From contig CALJMB010000002.1 of the NCBI GenBank assembly GCA_937982515.1, forward strand, positions 1-33,417: a stretch of 33,417 nt of DNA, given 5' to 3'. Within the stretch, counting starts at the first letter, position 1; each line of letters opens with the position of its first letter. Positions 8,437 through 17,420 of this stretch are shown in pieces. A model generated the notes under the pieces. That model was not told where the DNA came from. It ran no database searches and was given only the letters and a program-made list of their open reading frames with translations. The stretch comes from an uncultured Balneolaceae bacterium (lineage in GTDB: Bacteria; Bacteroidota; Rhodothermia; Balneolales; Balneolaceae). The translations under genes and the position numbers were made by a program.

Positions 8437-9420
8437 ATGAACTTCAGATCTTTCAGGGATGTATCCGTGGCTGAGGTAGGGCTGGGAACCTGGCAGCTGG
8501 GAAGCGATGAGTGGGGCGCAGTGGCTGAAGAGGATGCCCTCCAGATTTTGCAGGCCTACACAGACAACGGAGGCAATTTTATCGACACCGCCGATATCTA
8601 TGGCGGAGGAACCAGCGAGCGGGTGATCGCCCGGTTTCTGAAAAATGTGGATAGGGAGTTTTTTATAGCTACCAAACTGGGCCGCCGGGAAGACGCCGCT
8701 AACGGATGGCCGCAGAATTTCACCTATGAGTATATGAAACAACACACCGAAGATTCTCTGGAGCGCCTGGGAGTATCCAGGCTGTTTCTTCAACAGTTGC
8801 ACTGCGTACCAAAGAAAGAGTTGGAGAAGGGAGACGTCTTTGACCATCTGAGAACGCTGCAAGAGGAGGGCCTTATTCGCTACTGGGGAGCCAGTGTGGA
8901 GACCATTGAGGAGGCGCTGATCTGCCTGGAGCAGGAGGGGCTGGCATCCTTGCAAGTGATCTTTAATATCTTTCGCCAGCATCTGGCGGATGAGGTGTTT
9001 ACAAGGGCTAAAGAAAAAGGTGTAGCCATTATCGCGCGTGTGCCGCTCGCCAGCGGTTTACTGACCGGCCGTTTTAATCGAAACACCACCTTCCCGGAAC
9101 AGGACCATCGGAATTTCAATGCCAACGGAGAGGCTTTTAATGTGGGTGAAACCTTTTCAGGCATTGAGTTCCGTAAAGGAGTAGAGCTTTCACACAGGAT
9201 TTCCGGTATGCTTCCGGATGAACGCACGCCCCAATGGGCCATCCGGTGGATTCTGGATCACGCTGAAGTAACAACGGTCATTCCCGGCGCCTCGAAAGTA
9301 TACCAGGCACAGAGCAATGCACAGGCATCAGAGCTGGAATCCTTATCTAAGCCGGTACATAAGCAACTGCGTGCGTTGTACGATGAGGAGATAAGGAATG
9401 CCATAAGGGGAGAGGTGTGA
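8437..9420 (+). CDS. Aldo/keto reductase (YccK/Tas-like, Aldo_ket_red family)
   Basis: A 327-residue oxidoreductase from the ATG at 8437 (MNFRSF...). The open frame extends further upstream to a TTG, but those residues are asparagine/isoleucine-rich non-coding DNA. The catalytic tetrad is Asp50 and Tyr55 (FIDTADIYG), Lys80 (FIATKLG) and His122 (QQLHC). The last third contains AIRWILDHAEVTTVIPGAS, the usual NADPH-binding segment. It belongs to a different branch of the superfamily from the gene at 3103 (the TADIYGGGTSE pattern of the longer AKRs). The substrate is unknown. glpK begins 130 bases downstream on the same strand, so co-transcription is possible. Confidence 0.9.
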   Translation: MNFRSFRDVSVAEVGLGTWQLGSDEWGAVAEEDALQILQAYTDNGGNFIDTADIYGGGTSERVIARFLKNVDREFFIATKLGRREDAANGWPQNFTYEYMKQHTEDSLERLGVSRLFLQQLHCVPKKELEKGDVFDHLRTLQEEGLIRYWGASVETIEEALICLEQEGLASLQVIFNIFRQHLADEVFTRAKEKGVAIIARVPLASGLLTGRFNRNTTFPEQDHRNFNANGEAFNVGETFSGIEFRKGVELSHRISGMLPDERTPQWAIRWILDHAEVTTVIPGASKVYQAQSNAQASELESLSKPVHKQLRALYDEEIRNAIRGEV

Positions 9421-9550
9421 GGGACTGAAAGCAAGGCGGTTGATATAGAATCCATTTCACAGTTGACAGTATCACCGGGGTTTAGCAGATTTCACTCATT
9501 AGTTGTCAGGGAATAAATCAATCAGAACTCAACAACTTACACGGGGTGTT

Positions 9551-11050
9551 ATGGAAAAAACATTTATACTGGCCATCGACCAGGGGACCACGAGCTCACG
9601 GGCTATCATATTTGATCGGGAAGGCACGATACGCTCGGTTGTGCAACGGGAGTTCAGGCAACATTACCCCAAACCCGGATGGGTGGAACACGATGCCAAT
9701 GAGATATGGGCCAGCCAGGCGGGAGTGGTGGCCGAGGCGATTACGGAAGCCGGGGCCAATGGAAAAAACATAGCCGGCATCGGCATCACCAACCAGCGGG
9801 AAACAACCGTAGTGTGGAATCGTGAGACCGGAGAACCGGTATATAACGCCATCGTGTGGCAAGACCGCCGCACCTCCGACTATTGCGATAAATTGAAAGA
9901 GGAGGGGTGGATCGAAAAGATTCAGCAGAAAACAGGGCTTATCATCGACGCCTATTTTTCAGGCACCAAGATCAAATGGATACTGGATAATGTGGATGGG
10001 GCCCGAAAAAAGGCAGAGGCTGGAAAACTTCTGTTTGGTACCATCGACAGCTGGCTGGTCTGGAAGTTCACCAAAGGTGAATGTCACATTACCGACGTTA
10101 GCAACGCTTCGCGGACTATGCTCTACAACATCCACGAAGAGCAATGGGATGACGAACTGTTGGAACTGATGGATATACCTCACAGTATGTTGCCCGAGGT
10201 TAAATCATCAAGCGAAGTGTATGGCATGACCAAGACTACTATCTTTGCCCACGAAGTGCCCATAGCCGGAATTGCCGGCGACCAGCAGTCGGCCTTGTTC
10301 GGGCAGATGTGCCTGCAGCCAGGTATGCTTAAGAATACCTACGGTACCGGTGCTTTTATCATGTTTAACACCGGTGAAGAGCCGATTACCTCAGAGAACA
10401 ACCTGCTTACCACAACCGCCTGGCGGCAGAATGGAAAAACAACCTATGCGCTGGAAGGCAGTATATTTATCGCCGGGGCGGTAGTTCAATGGCTCCGCGA
10501 CGGCCTGGGGTTAATCAGGCAATCATCGGATATCGAGCAACTGGCTCTGAGCGAAGAGGACAACGGCGACGTATATATGGTTCCTGCTTTTTCAGGGCTG
10601 GGCGCCCCGCATTGGGACCAGCGGGCGAGGGGCACTATTGTGGGCCTCACCCGCGGGAGCACGGCCGGGCACATCGCCCGCGCGTCGCTTGAGTCGATTG
10701 CCTTTCAGACCCGTGATGTGCTGAACGCCATGGAACTGGACTCAGGAATACAGATTAAAGAGTTGAGAGTGGATGGCGGAGCTACAGCAAACGATACGCT
10801 GATGCAGTTTCAGTCCGATATTCTGGGCATACCCCTGGTGCGTCCCAAAATACTCGAGACAACAGCTTTGGGAGCTGCTTACCTGGCCGGTTTAGCCACA
10901 GGATTTTGGAAAGGAGTGGATGAGCTGGAGCGACAATGGGAAGCCGACAAGCGATTTGAACCCAAAATGGCTAAAAGCAGAGTAGATGAACTGCTATATA
11001 AGTGGGACAAAGCCGTAAGCAAAGCTAAAAACTGGGAAGATAAAACCTGA
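9551..11050 (+). CDS. glpK: Glycerol kinase
   Basis: A 499-residue FGGY-family kinase that phosphorylates glycerol to glycerol 3-phosphate with ATP in the cytosol. The start is the ATG at 9551 ([17 protein letters not shown]), which gives the standard length; a longer frame from a TTG at 9503 adds 16 unrelated residues. Visible motifs are DQGTTSSRA (phosphate loop, about 10-18), the glycerol-site stretch NQRETTVVW...[29 protein letters not shown], and the C-terminal signature [20 protein letters not shown]. glpD follows 141 bases later, so the pair converts glycerol to dihydroxyacetone phosphate. No glpF facilitator or glpR regulator lies in the window. Confidence 0.97.
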   Translation: MEKTFILAIDQGTTSSRAIIFDREGTIRSVVQREFRQHYPKPGWVEHDANEIWASQAGVVAEAITEAGANGKNIAGIGITNQRETTVVWNRETGEPVYNAIVWQDRRTSDYCDKLKEEGWIEKIQQKTGLIIDAYFSGTKIKWILDNVDGARKKAEAGKLLFGTIDSWLVWKFTKGECHITDVSNASRTMLYNIHEEQWDDELLELMDIPHSMLPEVKSSSEVYGMTKTTIFAHEVPIAGIAGDQQSALFGQMCLQPGMLKNTYGTGAFIMFNTGEEPITSENNLLTTTAWRQNGKTTYALEGSIFIAGAVVQWLRDGLGLIRQSSDIEQLALSEEDNGDVYMVPAFSGLGAPHWDQRARGTIVGLTRGSTAGHIARASLESIAFQTRDVLNAMELDSGIQIKELRVDGGATANDTLMQFQSDILGIPLVRPKILETTALGAAYLAGLATGFWKGVDELERQWEADKRFEPKMAKSRVDELLYKWDKAVSKAKNWEDKT

Positions 11051-11073
11051 TGCGTTAACAGATTAGTTCTTGA

Positions 11074-11150
11074 CACTAAAACACCCACAGGGAATTAGGA
11101 ATTAAGAATGGATGAGGCCGATTCCTAATTCCTAATTTTGTGTTTTAGTG
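11074..11150. repeat. Nested 77-base palindrome between glpK and glpD
   Basis: The outer arms CACTAAAACAC (11074-11084) and GTGTTTTAGTG (11140-11150) are exact complements. The inner arms GGAATTAGGAAT (11091-11102) and ATTCCTAATTCC (11121-11132) are also exact. In RNA this would make a long interrupted hairpin between the two genes. It may be a small palindromic mobile repeat, a stability or attenuation element, or a partial terminator. Confidence 0.75.
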
Positions 11151-11191
11151 GCTCCACATATGATAAATAAATGTTTGAATTTCTAGACTAG

Positions 11192-12754
11192 ATGAACAGA
11201 AAAGAAATGGTCAAAGCTCTCAGAAGCTTCAGTGGTTATTGGGATATTGTCGTAATAGGAGGAGGTGCCACAGGCCTTGGAGCAGCTGTAGACTCAGCCT
11301 CGCGCGGGTATAAAACGCTGTTGCTGGAACAGCACGATTTTGCCAAGGGGACATCCAGCCGCAGCACAAAACTGGTGCATGGGGGGGTGCGCTACCTGCA
11401 ACAGGGCGATGTATCGCTGGTCATTGAAGCGCTGCACGAGCGTGGGCTGCTTATGCAGAATGCCCCCCACCTGGTGAGCAATCAGTCATTTATCGTTCCG
11501 AGTTATGAGTGGTGGAATGGCCCTTTCTATGGGGCAGGCCTGAAAGTGTACGACCTGCTGGCCGGCAAGCTGGGGCTTGGCCCTTCCAAAAGACTTTCCC
11601 GCGAAGAGACGCTGGAACATATTCCAACCCTGGAGGCCGAAGGCCTGCGGGGAGGCGTCATCTATTACGACGGCCAGTTTGACGATGCCCGTATGGCTGT
11701 TAACCTTGCACAGACAGTTGTGGATGAAGGGGGGATCCCTGTCAACTATATAAAAGTGACAGGCCTGATGAAATCGAATGGGTTGATTGACGGTGTCCGG
11801 GCAACCGATGTGGATACCGGTGAGGAGTATGAGATCAACGCCCGTGCGGTGGTCAACGCTACCGGAATTTTTGCCGATTCTATACTACAGATGGATGAAC
11901 CGGATAGTACCTCCTTGGTCAGCCCTTCTCAGGGAGTTCACCTGGTACTGAATAAGGAGTTTCTGCCGGGTGATTCTGCGATTATGGTACCACACACCGA
12001 AGACGGAAGAGTGCTTTTTGCAGTACCCTGGCACCATAAAGTTGTGGTGGGAACCACCGATACACCTGTGGATGAACCGTCATTGGAACCGCGGCCCCTG
12101 CAGGAAGAAGTGGATTTTATTCTGCGTCACGCCGCCCGTTATCTGAGTAAAGATCCCACGATAGATGATATACAGAGCGCCTTTGCCGGTCTTCGGCCGC
12201 TGGTAAACGCTTCGTCCGAAAAGAACACGGCAGATATTTCCCGCAGCCATTACCTGCAGGTCTCGAAATCCGGGTTGGTAACCATTGCAGGCGGTAAATG
12301 GACTACCTATCGCAAGATGGCCGAAGACACCATTGATAAAGCCGCTCTGGTAGCGGGCCTTGACAATCGAAAATGTATAACCGGCGACTTGCGTATTCAC
12401 GGCTGGCTAAAAAATGTGAACCACAATGACCATCTGTACGTCTACGGCTCAGATTGGGTTAACATTCAAAATCTTATCGAAGATCATCCGGAGTGGACCG
12501 GGTTACTGCATCCGCGCCTTCCTTATATAAAGGCCGAAGTAATCTGGGCTGTTCGCAATGAAATGGCCCATACCGTGGAAGATATTCTCGCGCGCCGTAT
12601 GAGAGCCCTGATGCTTGATGCCCGGGCCAGTATGGAGATGGCCCCGGAAGTGGCGAGACTCATGGCAGAAGAGCTGAATTTAGGGGAGCAGTGGCAGAAA
12701 GAACAGATTGACAGCTACAGGGAGCTGGCTTCAGGATATGTTGTTACTGGGTAA
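11192..12754 (+). CDS. glpD: Aerobic glycerol-3-phosphate dehydrogenase
   Basis: A 520-residue FAD-dependent, membrane-associated enzyme that oxidises glycerol 3-phosphate to dihydroxyacetone phosphate and passes electrons to quinone. The N-terminal Rossmann motif is VIGGGATGLGAA (21-32), followed by the family hallmark GTSSRSTKLVHGGVRYL. NATGIFADSI and the second FAD segment LVTIAGGKWTTYRKMAED (about residues 364-381) are present. The C-terminal domain (EMAHTVEDILARRMRALMLDA) is the DAO_C helical domain. The length is typical of GlpD. The start is the ATG at 11192. It is probably co-transcribed with glpK, subject to the palindrome between them. Confidence 0.96.
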   Translation: MNRKEMVKALRSFSGYWDIVVIGGGATGLGAAVDSASRGYKTLLLEQHDFAKGTSSRSTKLVHGGVRYLQQGDVSLVIEALHERGLLMQNAPHLVSNQSFIVPSYEWWNGPFYGAGLKVYDLLAGKLGLGPSKRLSREETLEHIPTLEAEGLRGGVIYYDGQFDDARMAVNLAQTVVDEGGIPVNYIKVTGLMKSNGLIDGVRATDVDTGEEYEINARAVVNATGIFADSILQMDEPDSTSLVSPSQGVHLVLNKEFLPGDSAIMVPHTEDGRVLFAVPWHHKVVVGTTDTPVDEPSLEPRPLQEEVDFILRHAARYLSKDPTIDDIQSAFAGLRPLVNASSEKNTADISRSHYLQVSKSGLVTIAGGKWTTYRKMAEDTIDKAALVAGLDNRKCITGDLRIHGWLKNVNHNDHLYVYGSDWVNIQNLIEDHPEWTGLLHPRLPYIKAEVIWAVRNEMAHTVEDILARRMRALMLDARASMEMAPEVARLMAEELNLGEQWQKEQIDSYRELASGYVVTG

Positions 12755-13161
12755 ATCGGTAGCCTGCTGGCATCATATCCATGATCAATGGAGACATATG
12801 GGGGAATGCGGATATGGCGGACGAGACCGATCTTCACAGATAATAATATGGAATGTATCGCATCATCTGTGTTTATTTACTCTATTCGCGACCTCCGTAT
12901 TAAAAAGCGCAGTAAGAGAACCTGCAAGTATTGCTGGCCTGATGTCTGTTAATGGACAAACAAACCAGCCGGTGCATACATAAAAAATAGAATAATTCGC
13001 GTGAACTCAGTATAATGAAATTCTAAAATTTCAATTCAGAACTATTAAGTAGTCTGCGCAAGAGTCAGTTTTGAAGGACTGGTAACTTCTATACTATTAC
13101 TCTCAGGAGAAATCCGGATTTCAGTACCATCATCTCTATTTAAAAACTTCATTCCGATGCC
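12755..13161. other. Non-coding gap after glpD
   Basis: About 400 bases, AT-rich toward the right, with no convincing gene. An open frame at 12708-12983 overlaps the end of glpD and shows no recognisable domain. It probably contains the terminator of glpD and the promoter of the methyltransferase gene, but I see no clear hairpin-plus-T-run and no clean TAnnTTTG element. Confidence 0.5.
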
Positions 13162-13974
13162 GTGATAAATCCATTACAGAAAGTCAAAAATACCTTCCAA
13201 TTTCATTATTACCGAAGGAAAAACAACTGGGAATTCCCTGAAAATATGGCTCATACATCAGGAGCGCGTGTAGCGGATGGAACCTACGAGCCCGATTTGA
13301 CTAATCAAGTCATTGATAAGATTCACGAAGATGCACTTGTGCTGGATGTAGGTGCTAATGTAGGCTATTATTCCAGATTGTTTGCTGAGGCAGTGAAAGA
13401 AAGAGGAAAAGTTATCGCCTTCGAAGCTGAAAGAGAAAACTATTGCTGTCTCTGTAAAAACACTGCCGGCTACCGACAGGTAGTGCCTGTAGCTATGGCT
13501 GTTTCCGATAAAAATGCCATTTCTGAGTTGCACCTGAGCAGCCATTCATCCTGCCACAGCATCTTAAATACCGGCAACTATCAAAGCCGTTCTGTAGTAA
13601 AAGCCCCTTCTGTTAAACTTGACTCGTTCTGGGAGCTCTACCTGGACAAAGCCCCTGTAGACTGCGTAAAAATAGATGTGGAAGGTGCGGAAATACTCGT
13701 TCTGGATGGAATGTTTGAGATGCTGAAGCAGGAGGCAGTTAAACTAATTATAGTGGAGTTTTGTCCGCAAATAATGATCAATTCTGGTCTTGAACCCATT
13801 CAGTTATACGACCGGATATTTGCAGGATTTAGTATAAAAATAATTGAATCTGAATACAGAAATATGGTGGAGAGCGGTACAATCCGCAATGCAGAACAGT
13901 TTACAGAGTTGCAAAACTATCTGTTGGACAGCAGCAGTTTCGTAAACTGCAATCTGCTTTGTGAACGGGTGTAA
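13162..13974 (+). CDS. FkbM-family SAM-dependent methyltransferase
   Basis: A 270-residue class I methyltransferase (Methyltransf_21). The SAM-binding motif is VLDVGANVGYYS (about 60-71), the second acidic strand ends FEAE (87-90), and the family motif KIDVEGAE starts at Lys170. FkbM-type enzymes O-methylate sugars and natural products; the acceptor here cannot be read. The start is the GTG at 13162; an ATG just upstream (13157) is followed at once by a stop in its own frame. The gene is poorer in G+C than its neighbours (25 of 60 bases from 13381). It stands alone between a long gap and a mobile-repeat-like element, which suggests acquisition. Confidence 0.88.
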   Translation: MINPLQKVKNTFQFHYYRRKNNWEFPENMAHTSGARVADGTYEPDLTNQVIDKIHEDALVLDVGANVGYYSRLFAEAVKERGKVIAFEAERENYCCLCKNTAGYRQVVPVAMAVSDKNAISELHLSSHSSCHSILNTGNYQSRSVVKAPSVKLDSFWELYLDKAPVDCVKIDVEGAEILVLDGMFEMLKQEAVKLIIVEFCPQIMINSGLEPIQLYDRIFAGFSIKIIESEYRNMVESGTIRNAEQFTELQNYLLDSSSFVNCNLLCERV

Positions 13975-14058
13975 GGAAATGAGGCCACAGGAGTACATAC
14001 CAAACCACCTTAACTACAATTCTTTTCTTAGTGCCGGGATGTTCCTGCCCGTGATAGA

Positions 14059-14232
14059 ATAAAGAGCCTGTCATCCCGAGCTCCGTCGAGAGATCCCCCC
14101 TGTCAGCGAGGATGTGCCGGTATGGGGCACGTGTCCGGCCCACATACAGAAGGGGCACTGTGCCCCGTTATGCGTATCCTTTGCTCCCGGGAGATGCTTC
14201 GACAGGCTCAGCATGACAGGCGTTGTTTATAA
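14059..14232. repeat. MITE-like element with inverted ends
   Basis: The left end (ATAAAGAGCCTGTCATCC, CGAGC, then CGAGAGAT) and the right end read in reverse (ATAAACAACGCCTGTCATGC, TGAGC, then CGAAGCATCT) are imperfect inverted repeats about 40 bases long. Inside sits a perfect small palindrome GGGGCAC-T-GTGCCCC (14152-14166). No transposase gene is present. The same terminal words form the 5187-5236 hairpin. It lies between the FkbM gene and the convergent dynamin-like gene. Confidence 0.7.
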
Positions 14233-14245
14233 AGTGGTGTCCGTA

Positions 14246-15961
14246 TCAGAGTGTATCAGCTCTGGTTTTAAGTTCTCTATATTCATTTTTGATGAGATGC
14301 ATCGCTTCTTCAAACTGCTCCTGGGCTTTAGCCTCTTTCTCAACATGACTGAAATAATCGACAAAATAGCGCTGTATTTCTTCATAGATGATTTCCAGAT
14401 GGGATATCATATTGCTCAGCAACTCTTCCCGGAAGTTACTTTTGGAGCTGCTGATGTTTCGTTCAAATTCACTTATAATCTTTTTTCGCTTAAGAACCGT
14501 GTAACCGGAAGAGATGATCAGGCCGGCAGCGGTCAACACCCCACCGGTGATGTCGAAGAAAGCCAGATGCGTAGAAAATAAAATAATGGCGCCCACAACC
14601 GTTAGCGCGCTGCCGCCCGCCAGGCCGGTCTGTATGTTGCTGCTCTTCTGGATCAGCGCTGTTAGTTTATCATCATTTCTGAGCTTCAGGAGATTCTCCT
14701 TTACCTGATTGATGAGATTCTCCCTGCGCTTGATGGTAACCGAAAAGAGATCGGTGCCGTCGTATCGTTTAGTGTCGGTAGAATTCATTTTATCTATAAG
14801 GGAATCTGTCAGGCTTCTTATGCCATTGATAAAGTGTTCCGAACCATCTTCGGCAATTTTTACGATGGAATCGTGCAGGTTATCCCTGAATGTATGCTGC
14901 AAATTATTCAGCCATCCTTCCATAGATTCCTCTTTGGAAAAGATACTCTTGAACCCCCGTTTAAAGAGTGAGAAGAGTGTTAATCCCCGTTCAAATTCAT
15001 GCAAAAGATCCCTGGAAACACGCTCATATTGTCCGGTGATCCTGTCTGCCAGCCTTTCTATTTCATAGCGGGACTGTTTTTCACTGCTTTCAATTCTCTG
15101 CTTAAGGCTGTTTACCAGCTTCAGGTCAGACTCATACACCTTTCTTCTGTCGGCAAGTTCGGAATCGATCTTATCTATGATATTATTTGTGGTGATCAGG
15201 ATGGACCGAAGCTTCAGTTTCAGGTTTTGGCCGCCGGCGATGTTTTTGCGGATGTACTGCCGGACGGATTCAAAACCCGATCCGTCTTTACCTTCATTCT
15301 CATACACTGCAGAAGTCGAAAAGACAATGGGATCGCGCATGCCTTGGTTCAGTGCGTACTCTTTTACCTTCTCCCGGTTCACCTTCAGCTCTTCTTCATT
15401 AGCCAAATCTTTTTGCTGCAAAACAAATACGACATTCTTTTTCCACTCATCCGCAACAAAGGAAAGAAGATCCCAGGAAGATTTGGTATGTGGATTCTTG
15501 GCAGGAAAGACAAAAAAGACCAGGTCGCTGTTGGGAATGTATTCCTTCGTGATTTCGTGGTGCTTTTCTATTACTGTATTGGTACCGGGAGTATCGACTA
15601 TTGCAATGTCTTTTAACAGATTGACAGGGTAGAAAAGCCTTACTGAATCATTACTTAGTATTTCTTTGTGCTCTTCTTCACCATAGACAATCTGTTGGAT
15701 GGTATCGGTCATCGGTTCAGGTGCCACTTTGCAGACTTCGGCACCCAGCAGGGCATTGACGAAGCTGCTCTTTCCGGATTTAACTTCGCCAATCACAACA
15801 AAGAGGAGGGGGTCATTGATATTCGACCGCAGATTACTCACCGTCTTTTGAAATTCAGCGGCTTTGAGCTCAATAGTCAAATCCTGCAGCCTCTTTAACA
15901 GCTCATTAGCCTGCGATTTATAGGCGGAAAACTTTTCGCTGATGAGTCTTGAATTGGTCAT
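14246..15961 (-). CDS. Bacterial dynamin-like GTPase
   Basis: A 571-residue large GTPase, taking the ATG at 15961 (MTNSRLISEK) as start; a TTG 19 codons earlier is less likely. G1 is GEVKSGKSS (58-66), a G2 threonine lies in PMTDTIQ (83-89), G3 is DTPG (123-126), and the G4 position reads LQQKD (181-185) where most dynamins have T/NKxD. Long charged helices follow. A two-pass hydrophobic hairpin around 450-500 (ALTVVGAIILFSTHLAFF, then GVLTAAGLIISSGYTVL) and a C-terminal helical tail complete the protein. This is the plan of BDLP/DynA-type proteins that bind and remodel membranes. It stands alone; bacterial dynamins are often found in pairs. Convergent with the FkbM gene. Confidence 0.88.
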   Translation of the reverse strand: MTNSRLISEKFSAYKSQANELLKRLQDLTIELKAAEFQKTVSNLRSNINDPLLFVVIGEVKSGKSSFVNALLGAEVCKVAPEPMTDTIQQIVYGEEEHKEILSNDSVRLFYPVNLLKDIAIVDTPGTNTVIEKHHEITKEYIPNSDLVFFVFPAKNPHTKSSWDLLSFVADEWKKNVVFVLQQKDLANEEELKVNREKVKEYALNQGMRDPIVFSTSAVYENEGKDGSGFESVRQYIRKNIAGGQNLKLKLRSILITTNNIIDKIDSELADRRKVYESDLKLVNSLKQRIESSEKQSRYEIERLADRITGQYERVSRDLLHEFERGLTLFSLFKRGFKSIFSKEESMEGWLNNLQHTFRDNLHDSIVKIAEDGSEHFINGIRSLTDSLIDKMNSTDTKRYDGTDLFSVTIKRRENLINQVKENLLKLRNDDKLTALIQKSSNIQTGLAGGSALTVVGAIILFSTHLAFFDITGGVLTAAGLIISSGYTVLKRKKIISEFERNISSSKSNFREELLSNMISHLEIIYEEIQRYFVDYFSHVEKEAKAQEQFEEAMHLIKNEYRELKTRADTL

Positions 15962-16279
15962 GTCAGGGAAACCCTCGGGAATAAGAGACCGGTAATCGGC
16001 CTTGTGTGATGTATACAACAGCGGTTTGGAAAACTATGCCTGCAAGTAAACACAGGTAATGTCATAAAAATACGCCAGCTTTTTCCATAAGCTAACAGGC
16101 TGAATGGAAACCGCAAGCCATAACGTTATTTAATAGCCAATGGGGGGCAGTGTTCCTGCAAGTCATTCGCCGCCGGCAGATGACCGGGGAAAGTAAGCGG
16201 GAAAGCAGTGGATCAAATCAACTCTATCCCGGGATATGTTAAGAGCGAGTACCCTCCATTCAGGCCGGATAGAGATAAG

Positions 16280-16314
16280 AAAAGCTTCCGTCCGATCAGA
16301 GACTGGAAGCTTTT
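16280..16314. repeat. Stem-loop with 10-bp arms
   Basis: AAAAGCTTCC (16280-16289) pairs exactly with GGAAGCTTTT (16305-16314), with GTC/GAC extending the stem inward. The run of four Ts at the end of the right arm gives a weak terminator look on the plus strand, but no plus-strand gene ends nearby. Confidence 0.5.
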
Positions 16315-16557
16315 ATAGGGCATTTGGTGCTTGGTGAAGCATCCAAACGGTTGCTTTTCCGGGTTGGTACGCATCGGTAGTACGAAGGTTTCGGTACAAA
16401 AGAATTCTTTGTTCCGTGCGTTAATATGGAAGGCGCGATCATTCCTTCGGATGGCCTGCCAGGTGCCAGAGAAACACAAAGGCACGGATCATTTTGTGGT
16501 TTGGTGTTTTTGTGGCCTCTTTATACTATTTAACGAAGTAACTAACTGTAACACCGG

Positions 16558-16589
16558 TTGTTTTAAACCATTAATAGCTACTATATTTA
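16558..16589 (+). promoter_or_regulatory. Possible Bacteroidota-type promoter of the BI-1 gene
   Basis: TTG (16558-16560), a 21-base spacer, then TATATTTA (16582-16589), which matches TAnnTTTG at all but the last base. It lies about 30 bases before the ATG at 16618. Confidence 0.35.
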
Positions 16590-16617
16590 CCTGAATTCAA
16601 AACTAATTGATAAAAGC

Positions 16618-17340
16618 ATGTACAGATCAGGAAACCCGACACTAAGTGAAAAGCTTTTCCAGCAAGCAGGCACAACGGTTCCCCGGGAAGGAACCATGAC
16701 TGTAAGCGGCACTGTCAATAAAATTGGCATTTTATTTCTTCTGCTCCTGGCAGGGGCCTCAATCAGCTGGTACCAGCCATCTCAAATGTTTCTCTGGTTG
16801 GGAGCCTTGGGAGGCTTTGTTGTAGCTATTATTACTATTTTTAAAAAAGAGTGGTCGCCTGTAACGGCTCCGCTGTACGCGGCTTTAGAAGGCCTTTTCC
16901 TGGGAGCTATATCCGTGATCTATGCCAGCGCCTATGGCGGCATCGTTTTTAATGCCATCATTCTTACATTGGGTATCTTTGCGGCTATGTTGCTTATTTA
17001 CCGCTCGGGTCTTATCGAAGTTACCCAGCGGTTCCGTATGGGAATTGTGGCCGCGACAGGAGGTATTCTCCTTGTATACCTCGCCAGTATTATTCTGGGA
17101 TTCTTCGGGATTAACCTGACTCTGGTTACAGGTTCCGGAACATTAGGCATAGTGTTCAGCCTGGTGGTTGTTGTTGTGGCTGCGCTGAACCTGGTATTGG
17201 ATTTCGACCTGATAGAGAAGGGAGCCCAAAGCAATGCGCCGGGGTATTTTGAATGGTACACGGCATTTGGCCTGATGATTACTCTCGTGTGGCTGTATCT
17301 GGAGATTCTTCGGCTGCTGGCGAAGCTTCAGCGAAGATAG
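16618..17340 (+). CDS. Bax inhibitor-1/YccA-family membrane protein
   Basis: A 240-residue integral membrane protein with about seven hydrophobic helices, the usual length of bacterial BI-1 (YccA/YbhL/YetJ-like) proteins. The cytoplasmic N-terminus reads SGNPTLSEKLFQQ, which is characteristic of one bacterial subgroup. The late acidic segment NLVLDFDLIEKGAQ carries the two aspartates linked to pH-gated calcium leak in YetJ. Bacterial homologues act as calcium channels or modulate membrane proteases such as FtsH; which applies here is unknown. The start is the ATG at 16618. mltG follows after 80 bases on the same strand and may be co-transcribed. Confidence 0.9.
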   Translation: MYRSGNPTLSEKLFQQAGTTVPREGTMTVSGTVNKIGILFLLLLAGASISWYQPSQMFLWLGALGGFVVAIITIFKKEWSPVTAPLYAALEGLFLGAISVIYASAYGGIVFNAIILTLGIFAAMLLIYRSGLIEVTQRFRMGIVAATGGILLVYLASIILGFFGINLTLVTGSGTLGIVFSLVVVVVAALNLVLDFDLIEKGAQSNAPGYFEWYTAFGLMITLVWLYLEILRLLAKLQRR

Positions 17341-17420
17341 TTAGATTATATAATTAGAATAGTATATTTTACTGTCGTTAAGCCTATGAACATTAACGCT
17401 ACAGAAGGGTAAGGGTATAC

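Larger units (their letters stand above)
15962..16617. other. Non-coding gap between dynamin-like and BI-1 genes
   Basis: About 650 bases between two divergent genes. It holds a stem-loop at 16280-16314 (arms AAAAGCTTCC and GGAAGCTTTT). Around 16470-16520 there is a stretch of the type CACAAAGGCACGG...TTTTTGTGG, similar in style to degenerate repeat remnants seen in many genomes. A possible promoter at 16558-16589 precedes the BI-1 gene. Two overlapping open frames (16213-16485 minus, 16331-16594 plus) have no recognisable domain and unlikely starts. Confidence 0.5.

Noticed and set aside
9503..9550. TTG at 9503 as the glpK start
   Set aside because: The ATG at 9551 begins exactly at the conserved N-terminus of glycerol kinases; the extra 16 residues are not family-like.
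12708..12983. Possible small gene after glpD
   Set aside because: It overlaps the glpD 3' end, has no homology I recognise and no credible start context.
16213..16594. Two overlapping small open frames on opposite strands
   Set aside because: Neither shows a domain, and the stretch contains a stem-loop and repeat-like sequence instead.
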